From positions 1-42,822 of the forward strand of contig NZ_LZSY01000145.1 of the NCBI RefSeq assembly GCF_001665625.1: a stretch of 42,822 nt of DNA. The letters are read 5' to 3'. Source of the DNA: Mycolicibacterium peregrinum. Its GTDB lineage: Bacteria > Actinomycetota > Actinomycetes > Mycobacteriales > Mycobacteriaceae. Shown in pieces: positions 7,950 to 16,038 of this stretch. Numbering within the stretch: the stretch's first letter is position 1; each line of letters opens with the position of its first letter. The translations under genes were made by a program, and so were the position numbers. The notes below the pieces were generated by a model that worked only from the letters and a program-made list of their open reading frames with translations, searched no databases and was not told the DNA's origin.

Positions 7950-7955
7950 TAACCT
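7950..7955 (+). promoter_or_regulatory. nirB -10 element (leaderless start)
   Basis: TAACCT lies 6 nt before the nirB ATG at 7962, and no Shine-Dalgarno sequence is visible. No convincing -35 is present, which suits an activator-dependent promoter; GlnR and NnaR are the known activators of nirBD in mycobacteria. I could not place a GlnR box with confidence. Confidence 0.5.
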
Positions 7956-7961
7956 CGCCGT

Positions 7962-10562
7962 ATGTCGTCAACACAGAACGTCGTGGTCATCGGACACGGC
8001 ATGGTGGGACACCGCTTCGTCGAGGCGTTGCGGTCCCGTGACGCCGCGGGAACCTGGCGGGTCACCGTCTTGTCCGAGGAAGCTGACGCCGCCTATGACC
8101 GGGTCGGCCTGACCGGTTACACCGAGCACTGGGACCGGTCCCGGCTGGCGCTGCCCGGTAATGCCTACTCCGGCGACGACCGGGTCGACCTGCGGTTGGG
8201 CTGCGCAGTCGCCGAGATCGACCGGGATGCCAAGACCGTCCGCACCGCCGACGGCGAGAGCATCGCCTACGACGCGCTGGTGCTGGCCACCGGTTCGTAT
8301 GCCTTCGTGCCGCCGGTGCCGGGCCACGACCTGCCGCACTGCCACGTCTACCGCACGCTGGACGACCTCGACGCCATCCGGGCCGGCGCACTGGCCGCGC
8401 GCGATTCGAAGACGCCGGTCGGCGTGGTGATCGGTGGCGGCCTGCTCGGCCTGGAGGCCGCGAATGCGTTGCGCGCGTTCGGGTTGGCGACCCACGTCCT
8501 GGAGATGTCGCCGCATCTGATGGCGGCACAGCTCGATCCGGCCGGCGGTGCCCTGCTGAACCGGATGATCAGGGGCCTCGGTATCGAGGTGCACACCGGC
8601 GTCAGCACCGAGAGCATTCAGCCGGTGCAGCGGCACAAGCCGCTGAAGAAATCTCGGATCGACGATTCGGTGCGGGTGTCGCTCAATGACGGCAGCAGTG
8701 TCGATGCCAGTGTGATCGTGTTCGCGGCCGGGGTGCGTCCGCGTGACGAGCTGGCCCGTCAAGCGGGTCTCGACATCGCGCAGCGCGGCGGTGTGATGAC
8801 TGATTTGTCCTGTGTCACCAGTGATCCCAGCATCTTTGCGATCGGTGAGGTGGCCGCGATCGAGGGGCGCTGCTACGGCTTGGTGGGCCCCGGCTACACC
8901 AGCGCCGAGGTGGTCGCCGACCGGCTGCTCGGCGGCGCGGCCGAGTTCCCCGAAGCCGACATGTCCACCAAACTCAAACTGCTCGGCGTGGACGTGGCCA
9001 GCTTCGGTGATGCCCAGGGTCGGACGCCGAACTGTCTGGATGTCGTCGTCAACGATCCGGTGAAGCAGACCTACGCCAAGCTGGTCCTCTCCGACGACGC
9101 CAAGACGCTGCTCGGCGGCATCCTGGTCGGTGACGCGTCGGCCTACGGAGTGCTGCGTCCGATGGTGGCCAGCGAACTGCCGGGTGACCCGCTGTCGTTG
9201 ATCGCACCGGCCGCTGAAGGCGCCTCCGGGGCTTCGGCTCTCGGTGTCGGTGCGCTGCCCGACATCGCCCAGATCTGCTCGTGCAACAACGTGACCAAGG
9301 GCGATCTCAAGGAAGCCATCTGCGGTGGCTGCGACGATGTGCCCAGCCTGAAGAAGTGCACGCTGGCCGGCACCTCGTGTGGATCTTGCGTCCCGCTGCT
9401 CAAGCAGCTGCTGGAGGCCGAGGGGGTCGAGCAGTCCAAGGCGCTGTGCGAGCACTTCAGCCAGTCGCGGGCCGAACTCTTCGAGATCATCGGTGCCACC
9501 GAGATCCGTACCTTCTCCGGTCTGATCGAGAAGTTCGGTACCGGAAAGGGTTGCGACATCTGCAAACCCACCGTCGCGTCGATCCTGGCCTCCACCAGTT
9601 CCGACCACGTGCTCTCCGGTGAGCAGGCCTCACTGCAGGATTCGAACGACCACTTCCTGGCCAACATCCAGAAGAACGGCAGTTACTCGGTGGTGCCGCG
9701 GTCGCCCGGCGGGGAGATCACCCCGGAGCAGCTGATCCTGATCGGTGAGATCGCAAGGGATTTCGATCTCTACACCAAGATCACCGGCGGCCAGCGGATC
9801 GACATGTTCGGTGCCCGCGTGGAGCAGTTGCCGCAGATCTGGGCGCGTCTGGTCGAGGGGGGCATGGAGTCCGGGCACGCCTACGGCAAGTCGCTGCGCA
9901 CCGTGAAGAGCTGCGTGGGCAGCACCTGGTGCCGATACGGGCAGCAGGATTCGGTGAACATGGCCGTGGAGATCGAGAAGCGTTACCGGGGCCTGCGCGC
10001 GCCGCACAAGATCAAGATGGCCGTCTCGGGATGTGCGCGTGAGTGCGCGGAGGCGCAGAGCAAGGACGTCGGCATCATCGCCACCGAACAGGGCTGGAAC
10101 CTCTACGTGTGCGGCAATGGCGGCATGTCACCGCGGCACGCCCAGCTGCTGGCCGGGGATCTCGATGACGAGACACTGGTCCGCTACATCGACCGTTTCC
10201 TGATGTTCTACATCCGCACCGCGGATCGGCTGCAAAGGACGGCCCCCTGGTTGGAAGCTCTTGATGGCGGCCTGGACCACCTGCGCGAGGTCGTGTGCGA
10301 GGACTCCCTCGGCCTGGCGGCCGAATTCGAGGCGGCCATGGAACGTCACGTTGCCGGCTACGCCTGCGAATGGAAGGGCGTGCTCGAGGATCCGGAGAAG
10401 CTCTCGCGCTTCGTGTCGTTCGTCAATGCACCCGATGTGGACGATCCGACCATCACCTTCACCGAGCGGGCCGGCCGGAAGGTGCCGGGCGCTACGGAAT
10501 TCGCGGACGCGAGGAGCAAAACGAATCTCGGTATGCCGTCAATTATCCAGGAGGCGAAATGA
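7962..10562 (+). CDS. nirB: Assimilatory nitrite reductase [NAD(P)H], large subunit
   Basis: Reduces nitrite to ammonium with six electrons from NAD(P)H; cytoplasmic. 866 residues. Domains seen: an N-terminal FAD/NAD(P) disulfide-oxidoreductase fold (about 1-320, with GHGMVGHRF and GGGLLGLEAA); a BFD-like [2Fe-2S] domain near 438-475 (ICSCNNVTKGD, ending GTSCGSC); a second CDICKP segment near 530; then the ferredoxin-like and siroheme/[4Fe-4S] half, with cysteines in CVGSTWCRYG (near 650) and SGCARECAEA (near 690). All expected ligands are present, so the enzyme looks functional. It overlaps nirD by 4 nt (ATGA). The nearby CbiX chelatase and NnaR fit its siroheme requirement. Confidence 0.97.
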   Translation: MSSTQNVVVIGHGMVGHRFVEALRSRDAAGTWRVTVLSEEADAAYDRVGLTGYTEHWDRSRLALPGNAYSGDDRVDLRLGCAVAEIDRDAKTVRTADGESIAYDALVLATGSYAFVPPVPGHDLPHCHVYRTLDDLDAIRAGALAARDSKTPVGVVIGGGLLGLEAANALRAFGLATHVLEMSPHLMAAQLDPAGGALLNRMIRGLGIEVHTGVSTESIQPVQRHKPLKKSRIDDSVRVSLNDGSSVDASVIVFAAGVRPRDELARQAGLDIAQRGGVMTDLSCVTSDPSIFAIGEVAAIEGRCYGLVGPGYTSAEVVADRLLGGAAEFPEADMSTKLKLLGVDVASFGDAQGRTPNCLDVVVNDPVKQTYAKLVLSDDAKTLLGGILVGDASAYGVLRPMVASELPGDPLSLIAPAAEGASGASALGVGALPDIAQICSCNNVTKGDLKEAICGGCDDVPSLKKCTLAGTSCGSCVPLLKQLLEAEGVEQSKALCEHFSQSRAELFEIIGATEIRTFSGLIEKFGTGKGCDICKPTVASILASTSSDHVLSGEQASLQDSNDHFLANIQKNGSYSVVPRSPGGEITPEQLILIGEIARDFDLYTKITGGQRIDMFGARVEQLPQIWARLVEGGMESGHAYGKSLRTVKSCVGSTWCRYGQQDSVNMAVEIEKRYRGLRAPHKIKMAVSGCARECAEAQSKDVGIIATEQGWNLYVCGNGGMSPRHAQLLAGDLDDETLVRYIDRFLMFYIRTADRLQRTAPWLEALDGGLDHLREVVCEDSLGLAAEFEAAMERHVAGYACEWKGVLEDPEKLSRFVSFVNAPDVDDPTITFTERAGRKVPGATEFADARSKTNLGMPSIIQEAK

Positions 10563-10930
10563 CCCTGCTCGACGATGGCAACGACGTGTACACCCCTTCG
10601 GTTTCGGGGTGGACGACGGCCTGCCGCTATGACTATCTGATGCCCTGCCGTGGCGTCGCGGTACTGCTGCCCGACGGCTCGCAGGCGGCACTGTTCCGTC
10701 TCGACGACGGCACGTTGCACGCGGTGGGAAACATCGACCCGTTCTCCGGAGCCGCGGTGCTCTCGCGCGGGATCGTGGGAGATCGTGGTGGACGCGCAAC
10801 GGTGCAGTCGCCGATCAAGAAGCAGGCCTTCGCACTCGATGACGGTCGTTGCCTCGACGACACCGCCGTGGCGATCCCGGTCTACCGCACGCGGGTCACC
10901 CCGGGAGGGTTCGTTCAGCTCGCGGCCTGA
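10559..10930 (+). CDS. nirD: Nitrite reductase small subunit
   Basis: 123 residues, Rieske-like fold of the NirD family. These lack the Rieske Cys/His ligands, and this one likewise has no CxH..CxxH pair. The start ATG overlaps the nirB stop (ATGA), with an AGGAGG ribosome site inside the end of nirB. Seen: WTTACRYDYLMPCRGVAVLL, the FRLDDGTLHAVGNIDPFSGA strand pair and a C-terminal IPVYRTRVTPGGFVQL. It partners NirB. Its 3' end overlaps the convergent winged-helix gene by 16 nt. Confidence 0.95.
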   Translation: MTLLDDGNDVYTPSVSGWTTACRYDYLMPCRGVAVLLPDGSQAALFRLDDGTLHAVGNIDPFSGAAVLSRGIVGDRGGRATVQSPIKKQAFALDDGRCLDDTAVAIPVYRTRVTPGGFVQLAA

Positions 10931-11166
10931 TCGGGCGCTTTGCTCCAGTGCGCGTCCCGCCCCTGGAGTTTGCGGCGTTCGACGGCGCCGCGTCGTTCGA
11001 GCACCGTCAGGTTGCGGTACACGGACTCGATGACGACGGGTGCACGGAAATGCTCGTGCATGTCGTCGCGTAGCTGTGAGGTCGTCATCGGCCGAGACGT
11101 GCGTTCCAGAGTGTTCAGCAGGTGTTCACGCAGACGTTCGGCCGGGACCCGGTTACCGGGTCGCAC
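10915..11166 (-). CDS. Small winged-helix protein
   Basis: 83 residues from GTG at 11166; an in-frame stop lies a short way upstream and no other start fits. The fold reads as a winged helix: helix RLREHLLNTLER, helix MTTSQLRDDMHEHF, then VVIESVYRNLTVLERRGAVERRKLQG, where SVYRNLTVLE resembles the recognition helix of Fur and MarR-like proteins, followed by the wing. There is no metal-binding C-terminal domain, so it is not Fur itself. Its place between nirBD and the nnaR/cbiX block suggests a nitrogen or metal regulator, but the target is unknown. A 17-bp palindrome covers codons 2-7 and may be its own operator. Confidence 0.7.
   Translation of the reverse strand: MRPGNRVPAERLREHLLNTLERTSRPMTTSQLRDDMHEHFRAPVVIESVYRNLTVLERRGAVERRKLQGRDAHWSKAPDQAAS
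11146..11162. promoter_or_regulatory. Perfect 17-bp palindrome at the start of the winged-helix gene
   Basis: GACCCGGTTACCGGGTC has 8-bp arms around one central base. It begins within the first codons of the small winged-helix gene (start 11166). A dimeric regulator bound here would block transcription or initiation, so autoregulation is plausible; an mRNA hairpin hiding the start region is the alternative. Confidence 0.5.
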
Positions 11167-11497
11167 GGCCGAGTACGCCGCCGTGGCGGGCAGCGCCCAC
11201 CGGTGTTGTCACCTGCACCTTTACCTGCACTCCCGTCACGCTGTCCGATGATCGCGATAACGATAGCTGAGTTCTCGGGTCCGATCTGCCACGGTGAGCC
11301 GCCGGCAAACGATCGGGAAATTTGTTACCGCGTCAACTACCTGTACAACGGCTGTTTCCCTGGGAAATTTGCCAGAATTGCACCATCGGTGAATGTCATC
11401 AATGGCGTGGCGTACCTCTCGCTGGCTAACTAGAATTGTTCGCTGGGTGTGTTTAGACTCCCTCTCAAGGAAGCGGCGTCAGAGGGGCTGACAAGGG
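11167..11497. other. 331-nt intergenic region, divergent promoters
   Basis: No convincing gene. It serves the minus winged-helix gene and the plus gene at 11498. GGGAAATTTG occurs twice in direct orientation (11315-11324 and 11362-11371), and TTTCCC-T-GGGAAA (11355-11367) is palindromic. Candidate -10 elements for the plus gene are TAGAAT (11431-11436) and TAGACT (11454-11459). A short open frame from 11248 has no ribosome site and no family likeness. Confidence 0.5.
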
Positions 11498-12109
11498 ATG
11501 TTTGCGCGTTCGGTTTTGAATCTGGTGGGGGCGGCAGCGATGCTGGGCGCACTCGGGGCAGCGTTGGTGCCTCTGGGTTTGAATGCCGTGGATCGTGCCG
11601 GCGAACCCATTCCGTGCGGTAACGGAGCGCATCCGAACTACCAAGTTGCCGCCCAGCAGGACCGCCTGAACCTGGATCAACACACGCTCGCCGGGCCGGG
11701 ATACATGGCCAGCGATTACGTCGAGCAATGTTCGGAGATGGTCGGTGCGCGACGATCTGCGGCCTTGTCGGTCGCGGGTGCCGGCGGCGCACTGATGATC
11801 GTGGGCTGGGCCGGGCCGCTCGTCGCGCACTCGATCCGGCTACGCCGCGGCAGGCAGGCTCAGTACTCCGGCGCGCCGGAAGCGGTTCGCAATCAGCCGA
11901 ACCATGCCGGGGTGGGTGCCCAGTGGTTCACTGACGAGGTCGGCGCCGGATTCACGCAGCCGGTCCTGGAAAAGCCCGTCGGCGAGCAGGTAGGACGCCA
12001 CAGCTATGCGGCGATGGCCGCGGCCGCGTTGCGCGGAGACGGCTTCGGCAACACTCGGCGCGCCGGTGGCGGCGAAGGCCAGTTCTACGCGATCGCCGGT
12101 CATCGCTGA
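11498..12109 (+). CDS. Two-helix membrane protein with an antisense-overlapping tail
   Basis: 203 codons from ATG 11498 (GAGGGG 10 nt before). Residues 1-117 look genuine: an N-terminal hydrophobic segment (about 5-30), an extracytoplasmic loop with two Cys (about 40 and 78), a second helix (about 88-112) and a basic end (RLRRGR). After about residue 115 the frame runs antisense through the cbiX gene for 270 nt, and the residues lose any clear character. Either the natural stop was lost or the tail is an open shadow. By position it may match Rv0257 of M. tuberculosis (about 124 residues). Function unknown. Confidence 0.6.
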   Translation: MFARSVLNLVGAAAMLGALGAALVPLGLNAVDRAGEPIPCGNGAHPNYQVAAQQDRLNLDQHTLAGPGYMASDYVEQCSEMVGARRSAALSVAGAGGALMIVGWAGPLVAHSIRLRRGRQAQYSGAPEAVRNQPNHAGVGAQWFTDEVGAGFTQPVLEKPVGEQVGRHSYAAMAAAALRGDGFGNTRRAGGGEGQFYAIAGHR

Positions 12110-12535
12110 CAGCAGCGCAGCGGTACGGCGAAGGTCAGATTGGGCATTTCTGTCCGAGGTCCCCGCGGCCGCCAGGACTACCGAATCGCCTGGCCGCCAT
12201 CCGGATTCGATGAGCCGATCGGCGAGAACCCGGACCGTTCCCGGGCAGGGGCCCAGCGGCTTGGTGACGGTGACGGCCGGGTGCTCACTGGCGGTCACGT
12301 GGGCGGGAACGTCGACCCGGACGTGATATCCGGCAGCCAGGAATGCCGGTACCACCACTGCGGGGGCATCCGTCGGCAGCGACGCGAGAACCTCACTGGG
12401 GGTCGGTCCGACCACGTCGACAAACGACACGTGCACAGGCCGGCCCAGTAGGTCGGATACCCGCGCGGCGAGATCGCCGACCATTGCCACGCCGCCCGGC
12501 TTGCGGGTGCCGTGCGCCACCAGGACCAGGCTCAT
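11840..12535 (-). CDS. CbiX-type sirohydrochlorin chelatase
   Basis: 231 residues, with two repeated CbiX/SirB domains. The first begins MSLVLVAHGTRKPGG, with the metal-binding H8. The second, from about residue 118, begins VLAAAGTSDRN and lacks that His. HPGMVR occurs near the C-terminus. Such enzymes insert Fe2+ or Co2+ into sirohydrochlorin. Next to nirBD the product is probably siroheme for nitrite reductase, though a cobalamin role is possible. ATG 12535 overlaps the nnaR stop (ATGA, 12532-12535), giving the operon order narK-nnaR-cbiX. Matches Rv0259c in position. Confidence 0.88.
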   Translation of the reverse strand: MSLVLVAHGTRKPGGVAMVGDLAARVSDLLGRPVHVSFVDVVGPTPSEVLASLPTDAPAVVVPAFLAAGYHVRVDVPAHVTASEHPAVTVTKPLGPCPGTVRVLADRLIESGWRPGDSVVLAAAGTSDRNAQSDLRRTAALLSAMTGDRVELAFAATGAPSVAEAVSAQRGRGHRRIAVASYLLADGLFQDRLRESGADLVSEPLGTHPGMVRLIANRFRRAGVLSLPAAA

Positions 12536-13683
12536 CGGATCCGGGCCATCTCGGCGTCGTCGACGGCCAGCCGGTAACCCCGCTTGACCACTGTCGACAC
12601 GATGTTCTTGTCTCCCAACGCAGTACGAAGCCGCAGCACCGCGGTCTCCACGGCGTGGGTATCGGTGCCGGTGCCCGGCAGTGCGCTGAGCAGATCGAAC
12701 CGCGACACCACCGCCCCAGGCCGTTGCGACAGGGCCCGGATGGTGGCCATCGAAGCCGGGGACAGCGACTTGACCGCGCCGTCGACCAGGACGCACGTGC
12801 CCCGGATCTCGAGCGAGTGTCCGGCGACGTGGACGGTCCGCGCCTGGAGCAGGGGCAGTTCATCGGTGATGTGACGGGCCAAGGCGCCCAACCGCATTCG
12901 CTCCGGTGCCGAGGTCGGCACACCGAGGCGGACCAGTGGCCGTGCGGTGACCGGGCCGACGCACATGGCGTGGACGTCGGTGCGCAGTGCGGCCAGCACC
13001 CGGTCGGCGAGGTCCATCTCGGTGGCCCGCATCAGGACCGAGGCAACGGCCATGGCCGAGGTGAAACTGACTGCATCGAAACGTCGTTCGGCGATTCCGG
13101 CGACCATCTGGTCGAATTCGCCGTCCCGTGGCGCGGGATGCCAGCGATACACCCGGATCGGCACCACATCGGCTCCCGCGGCCCGCATCTCGTCGAGAAA
13201 CTCGGGGAACGGGTCCCATTCGTCGGTGGCTCCGTGCAGTTGTACGGCGATTCGTTGCCCTGCCACGCCCTGCTCGATGAGGTAGCGCAACACCTCCCGG
13301 GAGGATTCCGATTCCGGTGACCATTCCTCGGGCAGGCCCGCGGCCCGCAAGGCCCCGGTGGCTTTCGGGCCACGGGAGACGATGCGGGCCTTGCCCAGCG
13401 CGTCGGTCAGTTCGCCGGCCAGGCCCCACCCGTCGGCCGCGGCGAACCAGCCGCGGAAGCCGATACCCGTGGTCGCCACCACGATGTCCGGGGGCACGGC
13501 GATGAGCGACTCGGTGTGCGCGCGTAGTTCCTCATCGTCGGGCAACGGGACCATCGTGATGGCGGCCGCACTGGTAACCGTCGCGCCGCGCCTGGTCAGC
13601 AGCGCGCTGAGCTCATCGGAACGTCGGGCGGAGGTCACCGCCACGCGAAAGCCGGTGAGCGGTGCCCAGTCGGGCTCGGTCAT
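12532..13683 (-). CDS. nnaR: NnaR-type regulator: HemD-like domain plus winged helix
   Basis: 383 residues from ATG 13683. Residues about 8-265 are a uroporphyrinogen-III synthase fold (GFRVAVTSARRSDELSALLTRRG; VVATTGIGFRGWF; FDAVSFTSAMAV). Residues about 285-375 are an OmpR/PhoB-type DNA-binding domain (LSPASMATIRALSQRPGAVVSRFDLLSAL; ETAVLRLRTALGDKNIVSTVVKRGYRLA). Known: NnaR of Streptomyces and M. smegmatis has this arrangement and acts with GlnR on nitrate/nitrite genes; Rv0260c is the M. tuberculosis counterpart. It lies 34 nt after narK and overlaps cbiX by 4 nt. The HemD part may sense a tetrapyrrole or be a remnant; I cannot tell if it is catalytic. Confidence 0.9.
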   Translation of the reverse strand: MTEPDWAPLTGFRVAVTSARRSDELSALLTRRGATVTSAAAITMVPLPDDEELRAHTESLIAVPPDIVVATTGIGFRGWFAAADGWGLAGELTDALGKARIVSRGPKATGALRAAGLPEEWSPESESSREVLRYLIEQGVAGQRIAVQLHGATDEWDPFPEFLDEMRAAGADVVPIRVYRWHPAPRDGEFDQMVAGIAERRFDAVSFTSAMAVASVLMRATEMDLADRVLAALRTDVHAMCVGPVTARPLVRLGVPTSAPERMRLGALARHITDELPLLQARTVHVAGHSLEIRGTCVLVDGAVKSLSPASMATIRALSQRPGAVVSRFDLLSALPGTGTDTHAVETAVLRLRTALGDKNIVSTVVKRGYRLAVDDAEMARIR

Positions 13684-13717
13684 GTGTCCAGTGAAGGTAT
13701 CTCGTGTTTCCAAGTGA

Positions 13718-15133
13718 TTACCCGGCCATTGCCGAGGCGTGTCGGTCTTCGGCGACCGTTGTGACGCCCGTCGCAGCAGGCCGGCGGACGTAGCGGAACC
13801 ACGTGCACGCCGAGGCGAGGATGTAGAAGGCCAGGAAGAGGCAGAACGCCGCGGTCGCCGATCCGCTGGACAGGTAGGACTGACGCAGTGCCATGTTGAT
13901 GCCGAATCCACCCAAGGCCCCGATCGCACCGGCGAAGCCGATCAGTGCGCCGGACATCGACCGTGACCAGTGCTGCCGGTCTTCCTCGCTCATGTCCAGC
14001 GAGTGGCTGCGGGCCTCGAAGATGGACGGGATCATCTTGTAGACAGATCCGTTACCCAGGCCGCTGAGCAGGAACAGGGCCACAAATCCGATGACGTAGC
14101 CGCTCATCATCAGACCGTTGGCGGCACCCGCGGTCTGATCGTCGAACATGCTGATCGCGACCAGCAGCCCGGCCGCCAAGATCATGCCGCCGAACACCGC
14201 CAGGGTCACCCGGCCGCCGCCGATCCGGTCGGCCAACTTGCCTCCGTACACCCGCGAGACCGAACCGAGCAACGGGCCGATGAAGGCGATCTGTGCGGCA
14301 TGCAGCGACGCCTGCGCCGCCGTTTGACCACCTGCGGCGAAGTTGATCTGCAGGACCTGGCCGAAGGCGAAGGAGAACCCGATGAAGGATCCGAAGGTGC
14401 CGATGTAGAGCAGCGAGATCACCCAGGTATCGGGTACTGCCAGAATCGATTTCATCGCACCGAGGTCGATCTTGTGCTGCTCGAGGTTGTCCATGCACAA
14501 CGCCGCGCCGATGCCGGCAACGGCCAATGCGACGAGGTAGATGGCGCACACCCAGTACGGGGAGCGGTTACCTGCGGTGGCGATCACCAGCAGGCCGACC
14601 AGCTGGATCATGGGAACACCGATGTTGCCGCCGCCGGCGTTGAGGCCCAATGCCCAGCCCTTGAGTCGTTGCGGGTAGAAGGCGTTGATGTTGGTCATCG
14701 ACGAGGCGAAGTTGCCGCCGCCGAACCCGGCGAGGGCCGCACAGATCAGGTAGGGCCAGAGCGGCAGGCCTGGATGGGCCAGCAGCAACATGGTTCCCAC
14801 CGTGGGGATCAGGAGCACGAAAGCGGAGAACACCGTCCAGTTGCGGCCGCCGAACGTGGCGGTGGCCAAGGTGTACGGAATCCGCAGGCACGCGCCCACC
14901 AGGGTGGCGGTCGCGCCGAGCAGGAATTTGTCCCCGGCCGAGAAGCCGTAGACCGCCTCGGGCATGAACAGGACCATGACCGACCAGATGGACCAGACGG
15001 AGAAGCCGACGTGTTCGGCGAAAACCGACCAGATCAGATTCCGTCGCGCGATGTACTTGTTGCCGGCTTCCCAGGCCACGGTGTCCTCGGGATCCCAGTT
15101 CGTGATGCGATTCGACTTCAACAGAGTGGGCAT
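13718..15133 (-). CDS. narK: Nitrate/nitrite transporter, NarK family
   Basis: 471 residues, twelve-helix MFS protein of the nitrate/nitrite porter family. Seen: the two nitrate signatures, GLNAGGGNIGVPMIQL in helix 5 and LSGLGNGSVYKMIPS in helix 11, and the substrate-site arginine region GACLRIPYT. ATG 15133 has a -10 element (TAGCGT) 7 nt upstream and no clear ribosome site, so a leaderless mRNA is likely. It heads the narK-nnaR-cbiX operon. It could import nitrate or exchange it with nitrite; there is no nitrate reductase gene in the window. The narK3 gene of M. tuberculosis holds the same position. Confidence 0.94.
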   Translation of the reverse strand: MPTLLKSNRITNWDPEDTVAWEAGNKYIARRNLIWSVFAEHVGFSVWSIWSVMVLFMPEAVYGFSAGDKFLLGATATLVGACLRIPYTLATATFGGRNWTVFSAFVLLIPTVGTMLLLAHPGLPLWPYLICAALAGFGGGNFASSMTNINAFYPQRLKGWALGLNAGGGNIGVPMIQLVGLLVIATAGNRSPYWVCAIYLVALAVAGIGAALCMDNLEQHKIDLGAMKSILAVPDTWVISLLYIGTFGSFIGFSFAFGQVLQINFAAGGQTAAQASLHAAQIAFIGPLLGSVSRVYGGKLADRIGGGRVTLAVFGGMILAAGLLVAISMFDDQTAGAANGLMMSGYVIGFVALFLLSGLGNGSVYKMIPSIFEARSHSLDMSEEDRQHWSRSMSGALIGFAGAIGALGGFGINMALRQSYLSSGSATAAFCLFLAFYILASACTWFRYVRRPAATGVTTVAEDRHASAMAG

Positions 15134-15138
15134 GGCGG

Positions 15139-15156
15139 AAACGCTAGGAAGCGTTT
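15139..15156. promoter_or_regulatory. Inverted repeat over the narK -10
   Basis: AAACGCT-AGGA-AGCGTTT, perfect 7-bp arms. The minus-strand -10 TAGCGT (15141-15146) lies inside it, 7 nt before the narK ATG. A repressor bound here would block the promoter; NnaR itself is a candidate ligand. Confidence 0.6.
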
Positions 15157-15207
15157 ATTGCCCGAATGCGCCCTGCGGTGACCCGGCCGTGAAATTCCGC
15201 TCACCCG

Positions 15208-15227
15208 CTCACACACATGGGTGTGAG
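15208..15227. terminator. Hairpin after aac(2')-I
   Basis: CTCACAC-ACATGG-GTGTGAG, 7-bp stem with 6-nt loop, begins 17 nt past the aac stop (15244). There is no U-tract, so it could only be a weak or Rho-assisted terminator between aac and the narK promoter. Confidence 0.35.
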
Positions 15228-15243
15228 ACTGTGCGTCCGGTGG

Positions 15244-15840
15244 TTACCAGACGTCCCCGTCGCGCCAGTCGCAGGTGATCTCGGCTGTGGTGTCGAGTTC
15301 CAAGCCTGCCGGCAGATCGATCGGGAGGACGAACAGCCCCCGGTCGTCCTCGGGTGTGCGCGTCACACCGGCCGGCTGCAGCACCGAGGTCGTGCCCTGC
15401 CAGGGCACCCACCCGCGGGAGAGGTACATGTCCCGTGCGGACTCCGATGAGCTGAGTGCGCCGAGTTGGTAGGCGCCGCGCAAAACCTGCTCGACGGCGT
15501 CCATGACGGCGGTGGCCAGGCCCTGGCCGCGCCAATCCTCGCGTACCGCCACGGCTTCCACGTAGCCGCAGCGCAGCGCGGTGTCGCGGTAGATCAGGCG
15601 GCGCTGGACCACTGCGGCGTGGGCGATGAGGGCGCCGTGATGGCAGATGAACGCGTGCATCCCGCCGAGCGAGTGCTCCCAGTCGGCGTCACTGAAATCC
15701 CCGTCGAAGGCCTCGATGACCATGCGTCGCGCGCCCTCACGGGTCTCGTGGTCGAGATCGGAGGTGTGGACGAGTCGCGCGGTGTGCAGGATCCCGCCTC
15801 GGACGGACGGCGAGCTGACATCCTGTGTGGGCACACCCAT
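15244..15840 (-). CDS. aac: Aminoglycoside 2'-N-acetyltransferase, AAC(2')-I family
   Basis: 198 residues, GNAT fold. Acetylates the 2'-amino group of gentamicin-class aminoglycosides; chromosomal copies are normal in mycobacteria and do not always give resistance. It closely follows recalled AAC(2')-Ic (Rv0262c): HTARLVHTSDLD, GDFSDADWEHSLGGMHAFI, RRLIYRDTALRCGYVE, the acetyl-CoA loop VREDWRGQGLATAVM, YQLGALSSSESARDMYLSRGW and the final CDWRDGDVW. The N-terminus is about 15 residues longer than Rv0262c if ATG 15840 is used. The region ahead is short and no inducible leader was seen. Position next to narK is conserved in mycobacteria. Confidence 0.95.
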   Translation of the reverse strand: MGVPTQDVSSPSVRGGILHTARLVHTSDLDHETREGARRMVIEAFDGDFSDADWEHSLGGMHAFICHHGALIAHAAVVQRRLIYRDTALRCGYVEAVAVREDWRGQGLATAVMDAVEQVLRGAYQLGALSSSESARDMYLSRGWVPWQGTTSVLQPAGVTRTPEDDRGLFVLPIDLPAGLELDTTAEITCDWRDGDVW

Positions 15841-15898
15841 GTTCTACCAGCGCCGCGCGCCGGTGTCTCTAGCTTGCGGGCCGTCCAGCGCATCGGCC

Positions 15899-15946
15899 GA
15901 GCTCCCCGGGGCGCGGGCTCCCCGAGCGCCGGGCTTCCCGAGCGCC
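15899..15946. repeat. Tandem 16-bp repeats
   Basis: Units GGGCTCCCCGAGCGCC (15915-15930) and GGGCTTCCCGAGCGCC (15931-15946) are adjacent and differ at one base. A third, degenerate unit precedes them at 15899-15914. They lie in the 198-nt gap between pxpC and aac, which otherwise shows no gene. Confidence 0.75.
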
Positions 15947-16038
15947 AAGCCCCCGGGCGTCGTTTCCTACACCTGGGTCGTTGATCGCCGGGATCGCAAC
16001 CCTGACGTAGAAATTGGCGACGGGAACCGTTTAGACAG

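Noticed and set aside
12532..13683. Calling the HemD-like protein a plain uroporphyrinogen-III synthase
   Set aside because: The C-terminal OmpR-type DNA-binding domain and the narK/nirBD context fit NnaR better.
15244..15840. Acquired resistance gene interpretation of the aminoglycoside acetyltransferase
   Set aside because: It lies in conserved mycobacterial synteny with matching composition and no mobile element, so it is an intrinsic gene.
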